Below, piece after piece: positions 40,600 to 49,417 of a stretch of DNA of 64,000 nt. The stretch comes from Pseudomonas sp. P818. Lineage in GTDB: Bacteria; Pseudomonadota; Gammaproteobacteria; Pseudomonadales; Pseudomonadaceae. The first letter of the stretch is position 1; each line of letters starts with the position of its first letter. Where the stretch lies: assembly GCF_000418555.1 (NCBI RefSeq), contig NZ_ATKM01000019.1, positions 496,001 to 560,000 of the forward strand, in the 5' to 3' direction. The translations under genes and the position numbers were made by a program. The notes under the pieces were generated by a model. It did not search any database. It saw only the letters and a list, made by a program, of their open reading frames with translations, and was not told the origin of the DNA.

Positions 40600-41889
40600 A
40601 TGTCCCGCTCCGAAATTCTCTTCGCCAACGCCCAGAAACACATCCCCGGCGGCGTCAACTCGCCGGTGCGCGCCTTCCGCAGCGTCGGCGGCACGCCGCT
40701 GTTCTTCAAGCACGCCGAAGGCGCCTATGTGACGGACGAGGATGACAAGCGCTATGTCGATTACGTCGGTTCCTGGGGCCCGATGATCCTCGGCCACAGC
40801 CATCCGGAGGTGCTGGATTCCGTGCGTCGCCAGCTGGAGCACGGCCTGTCCTACGGCGCGCCGACCGCGCTGGAAACCGAGATGGCCGAATTGGTATGCA
40901 GCCTGGTGCCGTCGATGGAGATGGTGCGCATGGTCAGCTCCGGCACCGAAGCGACCATGAGCGCCATCCGCCTGGCCCGCGGTTACACCGGCCGCGACAG
41001 CATCATCAAGTTCGAGGGCTGCTACCACGGCCACTCCGACAGCCTGCTGGTCAAGGCCGGCTCCGGCGCCCTGACCCAGGGCGTGCCGAACTCCGCGGGC
41101 GTGCCGGCGGCCTTCGCCAAGCACACCCTGACCCTGCCGTTCAACGACATCGACGCCGTGGCCGAATGCCTGGCGCAGGTGGGTAAGGAAGTCGCCTGTA
41201 TCATCGTCGAGCCGGTAGCCGGCAACATGAACTGCGTACCGCCGGCGCCGGGCTTTCTCGAAGGCCTGCGCGAGCAGTGCGACAAGCACGGCGTGGTGCT
41301 GATCTTCGACGAGGTGATGACCGGTTTCCGCGTCGCCCTCGGCGGCGCCCAGGCGCACTACGGCGTCACTCCGGACCTGACTACCTTCGGCAAGATCATC
41401 GGCGGCGGCATGCCGGTGGGCTGCTTCGGCGGCAAGCGCGCGATCATGGAATGCATCGCCCCGCTCGGCCCGGTCTACCAGGCTGGCACCCTGTCGGGTA
41501 ACCCGCTGGCCATGGCCGCCGGCCTGACCACGCTGAAGCTGATCAGCCGTCCGGGCTTCCACACCGAGCTGAGCGACTACACCACGCGCATGCTTGACGG
41601 TCTGCAGCAGCGTGCCGATGCCGCCGGCATCCCCTTCGTCACCACCCAGGCGGGCGCCATGTTTGGCCTGTACTTCAGCGGCGCCGACGACATCGTCACC
41701 TTCGCCGACGTGATGGCCAGCGACAGCGCGCGCTTCAACCGCTTTTTCCACCTGATGCTGGACGGTGGCGTGTACCTGGCACCGAGCGCCTTCGAAGCGG
41801 GCTTCACCTCCATCGCCCATGGCGACAAGGAGCTGGAGATCACCTTCGCCGCCGCCGAGCGCGCCTTCGCCGAGCTGAAAAAAGCCTGA
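40600..41889 (+). CDS. hemL: Glutamate-1-semialdehyde 2,1-aminomutase
   Basis: A 429-residue class-III aminotransferase fold: FANAQKHIPGGVNSPVRAF, SSGTEATMSAIRLARGYTGRDSIIKFEGCYHGHSDSLLVKAGSG, LIFDEVMTGFRVALGG (PLP Asp) and the Schiff-base lysine in TTFGKIIGGGMPVGCFGG. It makes 5-aminolevulinate from glutamate semialdehyde for haem, sirohaem and B12. It begins 22 nt after thiE, and its stop overlaps the next start (TGATG). Confidence 0.96.
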   Translation: MSRSEILFANAQKHIPGGVNSPVRAFRSVGGTPLFFKHAEGAYVTDEDDKRYVDYVGSWGPMILGHSHPEVLDSVRRQLEHGLSYGAPTALETEMAELVCSLVPSMEMVRMVSSGTEATMSAIRLARGYTGRDSIIKFEGCYHGHSDSLLVKAGSGALTQGVPNSAGVPAAFAKHTLTLPFNDIDAVAECLAQVGKEVACIIVEPVAGNMNCVPPAPGFLEGLREQCDKHGVVLIFDEVMTGFRVALGGAQAHYGVTPDLTTFGKIIGGGMPVGCFGGKRAIMECIAPLGPVYQAGTLSGNPLAMAAGLTTLKLISRPGFHTELSDYTTRMLDGLQQRADAAGIPFVTTQAGAMFGLYFSGADDIVTFADVMASDSARFNRFFHLMLDGGVYLAPSAFEAGFTSIAHGDKELEITFAAAERAFAELKKA

Positions 41890-42521
41890 TGCAATACAGC
41901 ACTGCCTTCAGTGATGCATTGCTGGCCCTGGCCTGCGCCGCCTGCGTCGTGTGGATCGGCCGGGCGCGCGGGCGCTACGGCGAGGGCGATCAGCCGGCGC
42001 TGTTCTGCGCCCTGCTCGGTTTTCTGCTGCCGGCCGCGGCGGCCAGCGTCGGCGTGATTCGCTACGGCTTCGACCCTAGCTGGCAGGCCGCGCACCTGTG
42101 GCTCACTCAGGCCAGCAGCTTTCTCGGCCTGCCTTTGCTCGGCGCCGCGGCGTTGGCGTTGGGTCGCGGCTGGGCATGGGGCCGGCCGAACTGGGGGCGC
42201 ATCGTCCTCGGCCTGTGCGCCTTCTTCGAGCTGTTTCGGCAGCTGGGCTACCTGGAGGATTACCGCCTGGCACTGAACCTGGCCACGCTGGTGCTGATTC
42301 TCTATGCCGGCGCAGTCCAATGGCCGCGCCGGGCGCCAGCGATCAGCGCAGCTGTGGTGGTGGGCCTGTTTCTACTGGCCGGCCTGGCGGTCGGCACCGA
42401 GGGCGTGATCGGACCGCTGCGCCGTATCGACCTGTTTCACGCGCTGCTCACGCCGGCGTACCCGCTGCTGGCCTGGCTGCTGCTGAGCCTGCCGGGAAGT
42501 GCGAAACGACAGACCGGGTAA
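41889..42521 (+). CDS. Predicted multispanning membrane protein
   Basis: A 210-residue hydrophobic protein with about six to seven membrane helices and short loops. No cofactor or catalytic motif is recognisable. The ATG shares its A with the hemL stop (TGATG), so it is translationally coupled to hemL, and a homologue follows hemL in P. aeruginosa as I recall. A hairpin element begins two bases after its stop. Function unknown. Confidence 0.8.
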   Translation: MQYSTAFSDALLALACAACVVWIGRARGRYGEGDQPALFCALLGFLLPAAAASVGVIRYGFDPSWQAAHLWLTQASSFLGLPLLGAAALALGRGWAWGRPNWGRIVLGLCAFFELFRQLGYLEDYRLALNLATLVLILYAGAVQWPRRAPAISAAVVVGLFLLAGLAVGTEGVIGPLRRIDLFHALLTPAYPLLAWLLLSLPGSAKRQTG

Positions 42522-42522
42522 C

Positions 42523-42660
42523 AGGCGGTTGAAAAACGTAGGCGAGGCAGGCAAGACAAGGCAAAAACGGCCGAAAAAGCGCAGTTTACGTGCTGTAAAT
42601 GAGCATTTTGAGGCCGGCTTTAACGCAGTATTGCCAACGCAGGTAGTTTTTCGACAGCCT
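42523..42660. mobile_element. MITE-like hairpin element
   Basis: A 138-nt non-coding element with imperfect terminal inverted repeats: the left end begins AGGCGGTTGAAAAAC and the right end, read inverted, AGGCTGTCGAAAAAC. Inside, CGGCC..AAAAAGC..TTTAC-GTGCT-GTAAAT.AGC.TTTT..GGCCG (42568-42616) forms a long imperfect hairpin. It starts two bases after the stop of the previous gene and may also act as its terminator. It carries no open reading frame. A related hairpin lies at 59415-59468. Confidence 0.6.
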
Positions 42661-42771
42661 GGTAAAGCCTTTGTAACAAGCGCGCGGTTTATTCCATAAT
42701 GCGACGGTCGGCACGTTTTGCGCCGACCGGGCACGTCACCCGACCTGAACTGCCGAGGTCCCGTTATCCAG

Positions 42772-43320
42772 ATGAACCGCACCGGCCGCACCCTGTCTCT
42801 GGGCTGCCTGTTGCTTTTCCTCCCGCTGTTTGCGTTCGCAGGCGGCAACTCTCTGCTGATCCCCGCCAGCGGCAGCTGCGCCCTGAACGCCGCTCCCGAA
42901 GAAATGCCCGATGCCCTGGCCAGCTGCCAGGAAATGGCGCGCGCCGGCAACATGCAGGCCGCCTTCGAGCTGGGCGAGTATTACTACGACGGCAAACGCA
43001 CCCCACGCGACCTCAAGCAGGCGCTGACCTGGTTCGAGCGCGCCTCGTTGCAGGGCCACGCCGAAGCACAGCTGCGCCTGGGCACCATGTTCTTCCGTGG
43101 CGAAGGCGTACCGGCCAACAACGTGCAGGCCTACATCGTTTTGAAGATGGCCTCGGTCAATGGCTCGGACGAAGCCATGGACAGCGCCGACCTGGTCTCG
43201 GCGCAGATGCGTCGCGATGAACTGGAAATCGCCAGCCAGGTGCTGGGGCAGATCTTCCGCAGCTACCTGCTGGAACTGCAGACAGCTGAAGGGCGTTCGC
43301 CTTTCTCGCCGCTGCCTTAA
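42772..43320 (+). CDS. Secreted Sel1-like repeat (TPR) protein
   Basis: A 182-residue protein with an N-terminal signal peptide (TLSLGCLLLFLPLFAFAGG) and two to three Sel1 repeats: MQAAFELGEYYYDGKRTPRDLKQALTWFERASLQGHAEAQLRLGTMFFRGEGVPANNVQAYIVLKMASVNG. Sel1 repeats mediate protein contacts in the periplasm or at the envelope. No enzyme motif is present. It is a single gene between the hairpin element and a three-palindrome REP cluster. Confidence 0.85.
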   Translation: MNRTGRTLSLGCLLLFLPLFAFAGGNSLLIPASGSCALNAAPEEMPDALASCQEMARAGNMQAAFELGEYYYDGKRTPRDLKQALTWFERASLQGHAEAQLRLGTMFFRGEGVPANNVQAYIVLKMASVNGSDEAMDSADLVSAQMRRDELEIASQVLGQIFRSYLLELQTAEGRSPFSPLP

Positions 43321-43334
43321 AGGTAACGTCAGGC

Positions 43335-43443
43335 GTAGGGTGGGCTTCAGCCCACCAAGTGGCATCGCAATAAAGCTGGTGGGCTAAAGCCCACCCTACT
43401 TAGTAGCATCTCGATACCGCTGGTGGGCTGAAGCCCACCCTAC
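43335..43443. repeat. Three-palindrome REP cluster, GTAGGGTGGGC family
   Basis: GTAGGGTGGGCTTCAGCCCACC at 43335, the inverse GGTGGGCTAAAGCCCACCCTAC ending at 43399, and a third GGTGGGCTGAAGCCCACCCTAC ending at 43443. The odd number suggests loss or addition of one REP half. It lies between the convergent Sel1 and DUF1820 genes. Confidence 0.85.
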
Positions 43444-43465
43444 CTAGCTGAACCACTAGCTGCGC

Positions 43466-43789
43466 TTACTTGTCTGGCATCGGCATGGGAAACGGCATCA
43501 CGTTGCCGCCACCCTTGGCCTCGCTGATCTTCGCCGTGCCCAGGCGCTCCACCTCGTCGATGCGGATGATCGCGTGCATCGGCACGAAACTACGAACAAC
43601 GCCCTCGAACTGCGCCTTGAGCTTCTCCTCGCTGGGGTCGACCACCAGTTGGCTACGCTCACCGAAGACGAACTCCTCCACTTCCAGAAAACCCCACAGA
43701 TCGCTCTGATAGATCTGCTTGGCGTACATCTCGTACACCTGGCCCTGGTTGAGGAAAATCACCTTGTAGATGGGATCGCGCTTGCTCAT
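43466..43789 (-). CDS. DUF1820 protein
   Basis: A 107-residue soluble protein that matches the DUF1820 pattern: PIYKVIFLNQGQVYEMYAKQIYQSDLWGFLEVEEFVFGERSQLVVDPSEEKLKAQFEGVVRSFVPMHAIIRIDEVERLGTAKI. It is conserved in gammaproteobacteria and has no known function. The tail is rich in Gly and Pro. It is monocistronic and diverges from miaB. Confidence 0.88.
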   Translation of the reverse strand: MSKRDPIYKVIFLNQGQVYEMYAKQIYQSDLWGFLEVEEFVFGERSQLVVDPSEEKLKAQFEGVVRSFVPMHAIIRIDEVERLGTAKISEAKGGGNVMPFPMPMPDK

Positions 43790-43837
43790 GGAGACTCGAA
43801 GTCAGAAAAAACGGGGCGCGCAGAATAGCACAAGGCA

Positions 43838-43884
43838 CAGGCGGCAGGCGGCAGGCGGCAGGCGGCAGGCGGCAGGCGGCAGGC
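43838..43884. repeat. 7-bp tandem repeat (CAGGCGG)n
   Basis: Six exact copies of CAGGCGG in a row plus a partial seventh, 4 nt before the next REP element. The 7-bp period and perfect copies suggest slippage and possible length variation between strains. Confidence 0.9.
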
Positions 43885-43888
43885 AAGC

Positions 43889-43946
43889 GTAGCCCGGATG
43901 CAATCCGGGAATGAACGCCGCAAGCTCCGGATTGCATCCGGGCTAC
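43889..43946. repeat. REPIN-like pair, GTAGCCCGGAT family
   Basis: GTAGCCCGGATGCAATCCGG at 43889 and CCGGATTGCATCCGGGCTAC ending at 43946. It lies between DUF1820 and miaB. Confidence 0.85.
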
Positions 43947-44042
43947 CCGACGACGCTATTGCCTATGGCCTGCCGCCTGTAGCCTGTCGCCCACCTCTCC
44001 CCTATAATGCGCGGTCATTTTTTAACCACCTCAGACAGTGCC

Positions 44043-45386
44043 ATGACCAAGAAGCTCTATATCGAAACCCACGGTTGCCAGATGAACGAGTACGACAGCT
44101 CGCGCATGGTCGACCTGCTGGGTGAGCATCAGGCTCTGGAGGTTACGGAAAAACCCGAAGAAGCCGACGTGATCCTGCTCAATACCTGCTCGATCCGCGA
44201 GAAGGCCCAGGACAAGGTGTTCTCCCAGCTCGGCCGCTGGCGCGAGCTGAAGCAGGCCAATCCGGATCTGGTGATCGGTGTCGGCGGCTGCGTGGCCAGC
44301 CAGGAAGGCGCGGCGATCCGCGACCGCGCGCCCTATGTCGACGTGGTATTCGGGCCGCAGACCCTGCACCGCCTGCCGGAAATGATCGACGCCGCGCGCG
44401 TGACCAAGACCGCCCAGGTGGACATCAGCTTCCCCGAGATCGAGAAATTCGACCGTCTGCCCGAGCCGCGCGTCGACGGCCCCAGCGCCTTCGTTTCGGT
44501 CATGGAAGGCTGCAGCAAGTACTGCACCTTCTGCGTGGTGCCCTACACCCGCGGCGAGGAAGTCAGCCGCCCGCTGGTCGACGTGCTGATGGAAATCACC
44601 TCCCTCACCGAGAAAGGCGTGAAGGAAGTCACCCTGCTCGGGCAGAACGTCAACGGCTATCGCGGGCAAGCGCCGGACGGCCATATCGCCGACTTCGCCG
44701 AGCTGCTGCATGCCGTGGCCGCCCTCGACGGTATCGAGCGCATCCGTTACACCACCAGCCACCCGCTGGAGTTCTCCGACGCCATCATCCAGGCTCACGC
44801 CGAGATTCCGCAACTGGTGAAATACCTGCACCTGCCGGTGCAGTCCGGCTCCGACCGCATCCTCGCGGCGATGAAGCGCAACCACACCGCGCTGGAATAC
44901 AAGTCGCGCATCCGCAAGCTGCGCGCCGCCGTACCGGACATCCTGATCAGCTCGGACTTCATCGTCGGCTTCCCCGGCGAGACCGAGAAGGATTTCGAGC
45001 AGACCATGAAGCTGATCGAGGACGTCGGCTTCGACTTCTCCTTCTCCTTCATCTACAGCTCGCGCCCCGGTACTCCGGCCGCCGATCTGGTCGACGACAC
45101 CCCGGAAGAAGTGAAGAAGCAGCGTCTGGCCTTGCTGCAGCACCGCATCAACCAGAACGGTTTCGAGAACAGCCGACGCATGGTCGGCACGGTGCAGCGC
45201 ATCCTGGTCAGCGACTACTCGAAGAAGGACCCGGGCATGCTCCAGGGCCGCACCGAGCAGAATCGCATCGTCAATTTCCGTTGCGACAATCCGCGCCTGA
45301 TCGGCCAGTTCGTCGATGTGCACATCGACGACGCCCTGCCCCATTCGCTGCGCGGCACCCTGCTGGATGCCGACACCCTCCATTAA
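44043..45386 (+). CDS. miaB: tRNA-2-methylthio-N6-isopentenyladenosine synthase MiaB
   Basis: A 447-residue radical-SAM methylthiotransferase. The N-terminal UPF0004 domain carries three cluster cysteines (ETHGCQMN, LNTCSIR, VGGCVAS). The radical-SAM motif is CSKYCTFCVVPYTRG (CxxxCxxC). A C-terminal TRAM domain follows (MVGTVQRILVSDYSKKDPGMLQGRTEQNRIVNFRC). It adds a methylthio group to i6A37 of tRNAs reading U-initial codons. It heads the miaB-ybeZ-ybeY-ybeX-lnt block. Confidence 0.97.
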   Translation: MTKKLYIETHGCQMNEYDSSRMVDLLGEHQALEVTEKPEEADVILLNTCSIREKAQDKVFSQLGRWRELKQANPDLVIGVGGCVASQEGAAIRDRAPYVDVVFGPQTLHRLPEMIDAARVTKTAQVDISFPEIEKFDRLPEPRVDGPSAFVSVMEGCSKYCTFCVVPYTRGEEVSRPLVDVLMEITSLTEKGVKEVTLLGQNVNGYRGQAPDGHIADFAELLHAVAALDGIERIRYTTSHPLEFSDAIIQAHAEIPQLVKYLHLPVQSGSDRILAAMKRNHTALEYKSRIRKLRAAVPDILISSDFIVGFPGETEKDFEQTMKLIEDVGFDFSFSFIYSSRPGTPAADLVDDTPEEVKKQRLALLQHRINQNGFENSRRMVGTVQRILVSDYSKKDPGMLQGRTEQNRIVNFRCDNPRLIGQFVDVHIDDALPHSLRGTLLDADTLH

Positions 45387-45393
45387 CGCACTG

Positions 45394-45423
45394 GTCGCCC
45401 ACACTTTGCGTTGTGGGCGACCG
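45394..45423 (+). terminator. Hairpin between miaB and ybeZ
   Basis: GGTCGCCCACA (45394-45404) pairs perfectly with TGTGGGCGACC (45413-45423) over an 8-nt loop. There is no T-run after it. It ends 5 nt before the ATG at 45429, so it would hide any ribosome-binding site for that start and may act as an attenuator between the two genes. Confidence 0.55.
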
Positions 45424-45428
45424 GCGTT

Positions 45429-46466
45429 ATGCTGCCTTTCACTACCCAGACAAGTGACGATCACACCATCATCTTGAACGCCTCTCTAGAACCTCATCGC
45501 TTCACCCTCGAACCTTTCGAGGCCCGCCGTTTCGCCAACCTCTGCGGCCAGTTCGACGAGCACCTGCGCCTGATCGAAGAGCGCCTCGGCCTGGAAATCC
45601 GCAACCGCGGCAATCAGTTCGAGATGCTCGGCAGCGCCGACAAGACCCAGGCCGCCGAGACCCTACTGCGCAAGCTGTACCGCGAAACCAAAGCCACCGA
45701 GCTGTCGCCTGACCTGGTGCACCTGTATCTGCAGGAATCCGGCGTCGAGGAGCTGGTCAACCCCAGCAACCTGCCGCAGGTGACCCTGCGCACCAAAAAG
45801 GGCGTGATCAAGCCGCGCGGCGCCAATCAGCAGCGCTACGTCAAGGCGATCCTCGACAACGACATCAACTTCGGCATCGGCCCGGCCGGTACCGGCAAGA
45901 CCTACCTGGCCGTGGCCTGCGCGGTGGACGCGCTGGAGCGCGAGCAGGTACGCCGCATCCTGCTGGTGCGCCCGGCGGTGGAAGCCGGCGAGAAGCTCGG
46001 CTTCCTGCCCGGCGACCTAGCGCAGAAGATCGACCCCTACCTGCGCCCGCTGTACGACGCACTCTATGAAATGCTCGGCTTCGATCACGTCGCCAAGCTG
46101 ATCGAGAAGCAGGTGATCGAAATCGCGCCGCTGGCCTACATGCGCGGCCGCACGCTTAACAACAGCTTCATCATTCTCGACGAGAGTCAGAACACCACCG
46201 TCGAGCAGATGAAGATGTTCCTTACCCGTATCGGTTTCGGCTCCACCGCCGTGATCACCGGCGACATCACCCAGGTCGACCTGCCACGCGGCACCAAGAG
46301 CGGCCTGGCCCACGTCATCGAGGTGCTGCGTGACGTGCCCGGCATCAGCTTCACCCACTTCAAGCCCAAGGACGTGGTGCGCCACCCGCTGGTGCAGCGC
46401 ATCGTCGAAGCCTACGAACGCCACGACGCGCGCCTGAACGGCAAGGGCGACGGCAGCGATGCTTGA
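45429..46466 (+). CDS. ybeZ: PhoH-like ATPase YbeZ
   Basis: A 345-residue PhoH-family ATPase: Walker A FGIGPAGTGKTYLAVACAVDAL, Walker B FIILDESQNTT, and GFGSTAVITGDITQVDLPRGTKSGLAHVIEVL. The N-terminal 100 residues include a KH-like region (LIEERLGLEIRNRGNQFEMLGS). YbeZ works with YbeY in 16S rRNA maturation and RNA quality control. Start is uncertain: ATG 45429, or TTG 45474 (beginning LNASLEPHRFTLEPFEARRFANL), which homologues favour and which clears the hairpin. The end overlaps ybeY by 8 nt. Confidence 0.93.
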   Translation: MLPFTTQTSDDHTIILNASLEPHRFTLEPFEARRFANLCGQFDEHLRLIEERLGLEIRNRGNQFEMLGSADKTQAAETLLRKLYRETKATELSPDLVHLYLQESGVEELVNPSNLPQVTLRTKKGVIKPRGANQQRYVKAILDNDINFGIGPAGTGKTYLAVACAVDALEREQVRRILLVRPAVEAGEKLGFLPGDLAQKIDPYLRPLYDALYEMLGFDHVAKLIEKQVIEIAPLAYMRGRTLNNSFIILDESQNTTVEQMKMFLTRIGFGSTAVITGDITQVDLPRGTKSGLAHVIEVLRDVPGISFTHFKPKDVVRHPLVQRIVEAYERHDARLNGKGDGSDA

Positions 46467-46938
46467 ACTCGACCTGCAACTGGCCACTGACGGCCAGCAC
46501 CCGGACGAAGCGCAACTGCGCCGCTGGTGCGAACTGGCGCTGCGTCAGCGCACAGCCGATTCCGAGCTGACCATCCGCCTGGTCGACGAGGAAGAAGGTC
46601 GCGAGCTGAACCACACCTGGCGGCACAAGGACTACGCCACCAACGTCCTGTCCTTCCCCGCCGAGATTCCTGAAGGGATTCTCGACATCCCGCTGCTGGG
46701 CGACCTGGTGATCTGCGTGCCGGTGGTCGAGCGCGAAGCGGCCGAGCAAGGCAAGACGCTGGAGGCGCACTGGGCGCATCTGGTGATCCACGGCTGCTTG
46801 CACCTGCTGGGCTATGACCATGTCGAGGAAGACGAAGCCCTCGAGATGGAAGAACTGGAACGACAATTGCTCGCCGAGCTGGGTCATCCCGACCCCTATG
46901 CCGGCGACGAACCGCCTAATGAAAAGGACCCCGAGTAA
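46459..46938 (+). CDS. ybeY: Endoribonuclease YbeY
   Basis: A 159-residue metalloprotein with the family zinc motif HLVIHGCLHLLGYDH (H-x3-H-x5-H type). RQRTADSELTIRLVDEEEGRELNHTWRHKDYATNVLSFPAEIP is the conserved core. It trims the 3' end of 16S rRNA and acts in ribosome quality control. It overlaps ybeZ and is followed 6 nt later by ybeX. Confidence 0.96.
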   Translation: MLELDLQLATDGQHPDEAQLRRWCELALRQRTADSELTIRLVDEEEGRELNHTWRHKDYATNVLSFPAEIPEGILDIPLLGDLVICVPVVEREAAEQGKTLEAHWAHLVIHGCLHLLGYDHVEEDEALEMEELERQLLAELGHPDPYAGDEPPNEKDPE

Positions 46939-46944
46939 AACGCC

Positions 46945-47784
46945 ATGAGCGAAGACCGATCGAGCAACGAGCAGAAGTCCTGGTTCAACAAGCTGACCCA
47001 GGCTTTTGCTCATGAGCCGAGAAACCGCCAGGAACTGCTGGAAGTCCTGCGCGAAGCCCACCAGAACAAGCTGCTCGACAGCGAAGCGCTGGCCATTGTC
47101 GAAGGCGCCATCCAGGTCGCCGACCTGCAGGTGCGCGACATCATGGTGCCGCGCTCGCAGATGATCAGCATCAAGGCCAACCAGAGCCCGCGCGAATTCC
47201 TGCCCGCCATCATCGATGCCGCCCATTCGCGCTACCCGGTAGTCGGCGAGAGCCTCGACGACGTTATCGGCATACTCCTGGCCAAGGATCTGCTGCCGCT
47301 GATCCTGCAGGGCGAGCAGCCCAACTTCAACATCAAGGACCTGCTGCGCCCGGCCACCTTCGTGCCCGAGTCCAAGCGCCTCAACGTGCTGCTGCGCGAG
47401 TTCCGCGCCAACCACAACCACATGGCCGTGGTCATCGACGAATACGGCGGCGTGGCCGGCCTGGTGACCATCGAGGATGTGCTGGAGCAGATCGTCGGCG
47501 ACATCGAGGACGAGCACGATGTCGAGGAAGACGGCTACATCAAGCCACTGCCGTCCGGCGACTATCTGATCAAGGCACTGACGCCCATCGACAGCTTCAA
47601 CGAGACCTTCGACAGTCAGTTCTCCGACGACGAATACGACACCGTCGGCGGCCTGGTGATGAACGCCTTTGGCCATCTGCCCAAGCGCAACGAAGTCACC
47701 GAGATCGGCGAATTCCGCTTCCGCGTGCTCAACGCCGACAGCCGCCGCATCCACCTGCTGCGCCTGACTCCGGTTAGCCGCTGA
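46945..47784 (+). CDS. ybeX: CorC/YbeX CBS-pair protein
   Basis: A 279-residue soluble protein. Two CBS domains (about 65-190) are marked by VADLQVRDIMVPRSQMISI and KRLNVLLREFRANHNHMAVVIDEYGGVAGLVTIEDVLEQIVGDIEDEHD, followed by the CorC_HlyC C-terminal domain (LIKALTPIDSFNETFDSQFSDDEYDTVGGLVMNAFGHLPKRNE). E. coli counterparts are linked to Mg/Co export and ribosome function. It lies in the conserved ybeZYX-lnt order. Confidence 0.95.
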   Translation: MSEDRSSNEQKSWFNKLTQAFAHEPRNRQELLEVLREAHQNKLLDSEALAIVEGAIQVADLQVRDIMVPRSQMISIKANQSPREFLPAIIDAAHSRYPVVGESLDDVIGILLAKDLLPLILQGEQPNFNIKDLLRPATFVPESKRLNVLLREFRANHNHMAVVIDEYGGVAGLVTIEDVLEQIVGDIEDEHDVEEDGYIKPLPSGDYLIKALTPIDSFNETFDSQFSDDEYDTVGGLVMNAFGHLPKRNEVTEIGEFRFRVLNADSRRIHLLRLTPVSR

Positions 47785-47876
47785 GTCTCAGCCGCCCTTG
47801 CCCAGCGAGGGCGGCCGCTTCCCCCTGCGCCATTTCCGCTCTACCCTTGCGCCACCCCGACTCCAAGGATCACTCC

Positions 47877-49400
47877 ATGCTGCAATGGATCACTCGTCCG
47901 GGCTGGCCCGGCCACCTGCTCGCCTGCGGCGCAGGCGCCCTGACCACCCTGGCGCTCGCCCCCTTCGACCTGTGGCCGCTGGCCGTGCTGTCCATTGCCC
48001 TGTTCTATCTCGGCCTGCGCGAACTGCGCCCGGGCCAGGCGGCGCTGCGCGGCTGGAGCTACGGCTTCGGCCTGTTCGCCGCCGGCACCAGCTGGGTCTA
48101 TGTCAGCATCCATGACTATGGCGCCGCCTCGCCGGCGCTGGCAGGCATTCTCACCCTGGGCTTCGTCGCCGGACTGGGCCTGTTCTTCGCCCTGACCGCC
48201 GCGCTGTGGGCGCGCTGGATACGCCGCAGCGAAGCACCGCTGGCCGACGCCCTGGCGTTCGCCGCGCTGTGGGTGGTGCAGGAGGTGTTTCGCGGCTGGT
48301 TCCTTACCGGCTTCCCCTGGCTCTACGCCGGCTACAGCCAGCTCGAGGGGCCGCTGAGCGGTCTGGTACCGGTCGGCGGGGTCTGGCTGGCGTCCTTCGT
48401 CTTAGCCCTGTCGGCCGCGCTGATCATCAATCTGGAGCGTCTGCGTGCGCACAAACCGCGCTACATCTGCGCCCTGCTCCTGCTGCTGGCCCCCTGGCTC
48501 GCCGGCCTGGCGCTGAAGGGTCACGAGTGGACCCGCGCAGCAGGCGACAGCCTTAGCGTGGCCCTGGTGCAGGGCAATGTCGAACAGAACCTGAAATGGG
48601 ACCCGGCCCAGCTCAACGCGCAGTTGGCGCTTTATCGCGATCTCAGCTTCAGCGCCAAGCAGGTCGACCTGCTGGTCTGGCCGGAGACCGCCATACCGGT
48701 GCTCAAGGACATGGCCCAGGGCTATATCGGCGTGATGGATCGCTTCGCCCGTGACCGCAACAGCGCACTGATCACCGGCGTGCCGGTGCGGCAGTCGAAC
48801 GAGCGTGGAGAGATTCGTTACTACAACGCCATCACCAGCTTCGGCGAAGGCCAGGGCACCTATCTCAAGCAGAAACTGGTGCCCTTCGGCGAGTACGTGC
48901 CGCTGCAGGAAGTGCTGCGCGGATTGATCGCCTTCTTCGACCTGCCCATGTCCGACTTCGCCCGCGGCCCGTCCGACCAGCCGCCGCTGCTGGCCAAGGG
49001 GCATCGCATCGCGCCGTTCATCTGCTACGAGGTGGTCTACCCGGAATTCGCCGCGGCGCTGGCGGCGGACAGCGACATCCTCCTGACGGTGAGCAACGAC
49101 GCCTGGTTCGGCACCTCCATCGGCCCGCTGCAGCACCTGCAGATGGCGCAGATGCGCGCACTGGAAGCCGGGCGCTGGATGATCCGCGCCACCAACAACG
49201 GCATGACCGTGGTGATCGACCCGCAGGGTAGAATCCAGACGGCACTGCCGCAGTTCGAGCAGGGCGTGCTCTACGGCGAAGTGGCGCCGATGCAGGGGCT
49301 GACGCCCTACCTGCAATGGCGCATCTGGCCGCTGGCGATTCTCTGCGTCCTGCTGCTGGGCTGGGCGCTGCTGGCCAGCCGCATGGCCAAGACGGTATAG
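47877..49400 (+). CDS. lnt: Apolipoprotein N-acyltransferase
   Basis: A 507-residue inner-membrane enzyme. About six N-terminal helices lead to a periplasmic nitrilase-like domain. The Glu-Lys-Cys triad is visible: LVWPETAIPVL (Glu), KQKLVPFGEYVP (Lys) and FICYEVVYPEF (Cys). A final helix closes the protein. It adds the third acyl chain to lipoproteins, completing the pathway needed by OprM, LptE and RlpA in this window. ATG 47877 is chosen over the in-frame start at 47847. Last gene of the miaB block. Confidence 0.96.
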   Translation: MLQWITRPGWPGHLLACGAGALTTLALAPFDLWPLAVLSIALFYLGLRELRPGQAALRGWSYGFGLFAAGTSWVYVSIHDYGAASPALAGILTLGFVAGLGLFFALTAALWARWIRRSEAPLADALAFAALWVVQEVFRGWFLTGFPWLYAGYSQLEGPLSGLVPVGGVWLASFVLALSAALIINLERLRAHKPRYICALLLLLAPWLAGLALKGHEWTRAAGDSLSVALVQGNVEQNLKWDPAQLNAQLALYRDLSFSAKQVDLLVWPETAIPVLKDMAQGYIGVMDRFARDRNSALITGVPVRQSNERGEIRYYNAITSFGEGQGTYLKQKLVPFGEYVPLQEVLRGLIAFFDLPMSDFARGPSDQPPLLAKGHRIAPFICYEVVYPEFAAALAADSDILLTVSNDAWFGTSIGPLQHLQMAQMRALEAGRWMIRATNNGMTVVIDPQGRIQTALPQFEQGVLYGEVAPMQGLTPYLQWRIWPLAILCVLLLGWALLASRMAKTV

Positions 49401-49417
49401 GCCGCCTGCTGGCGAGC

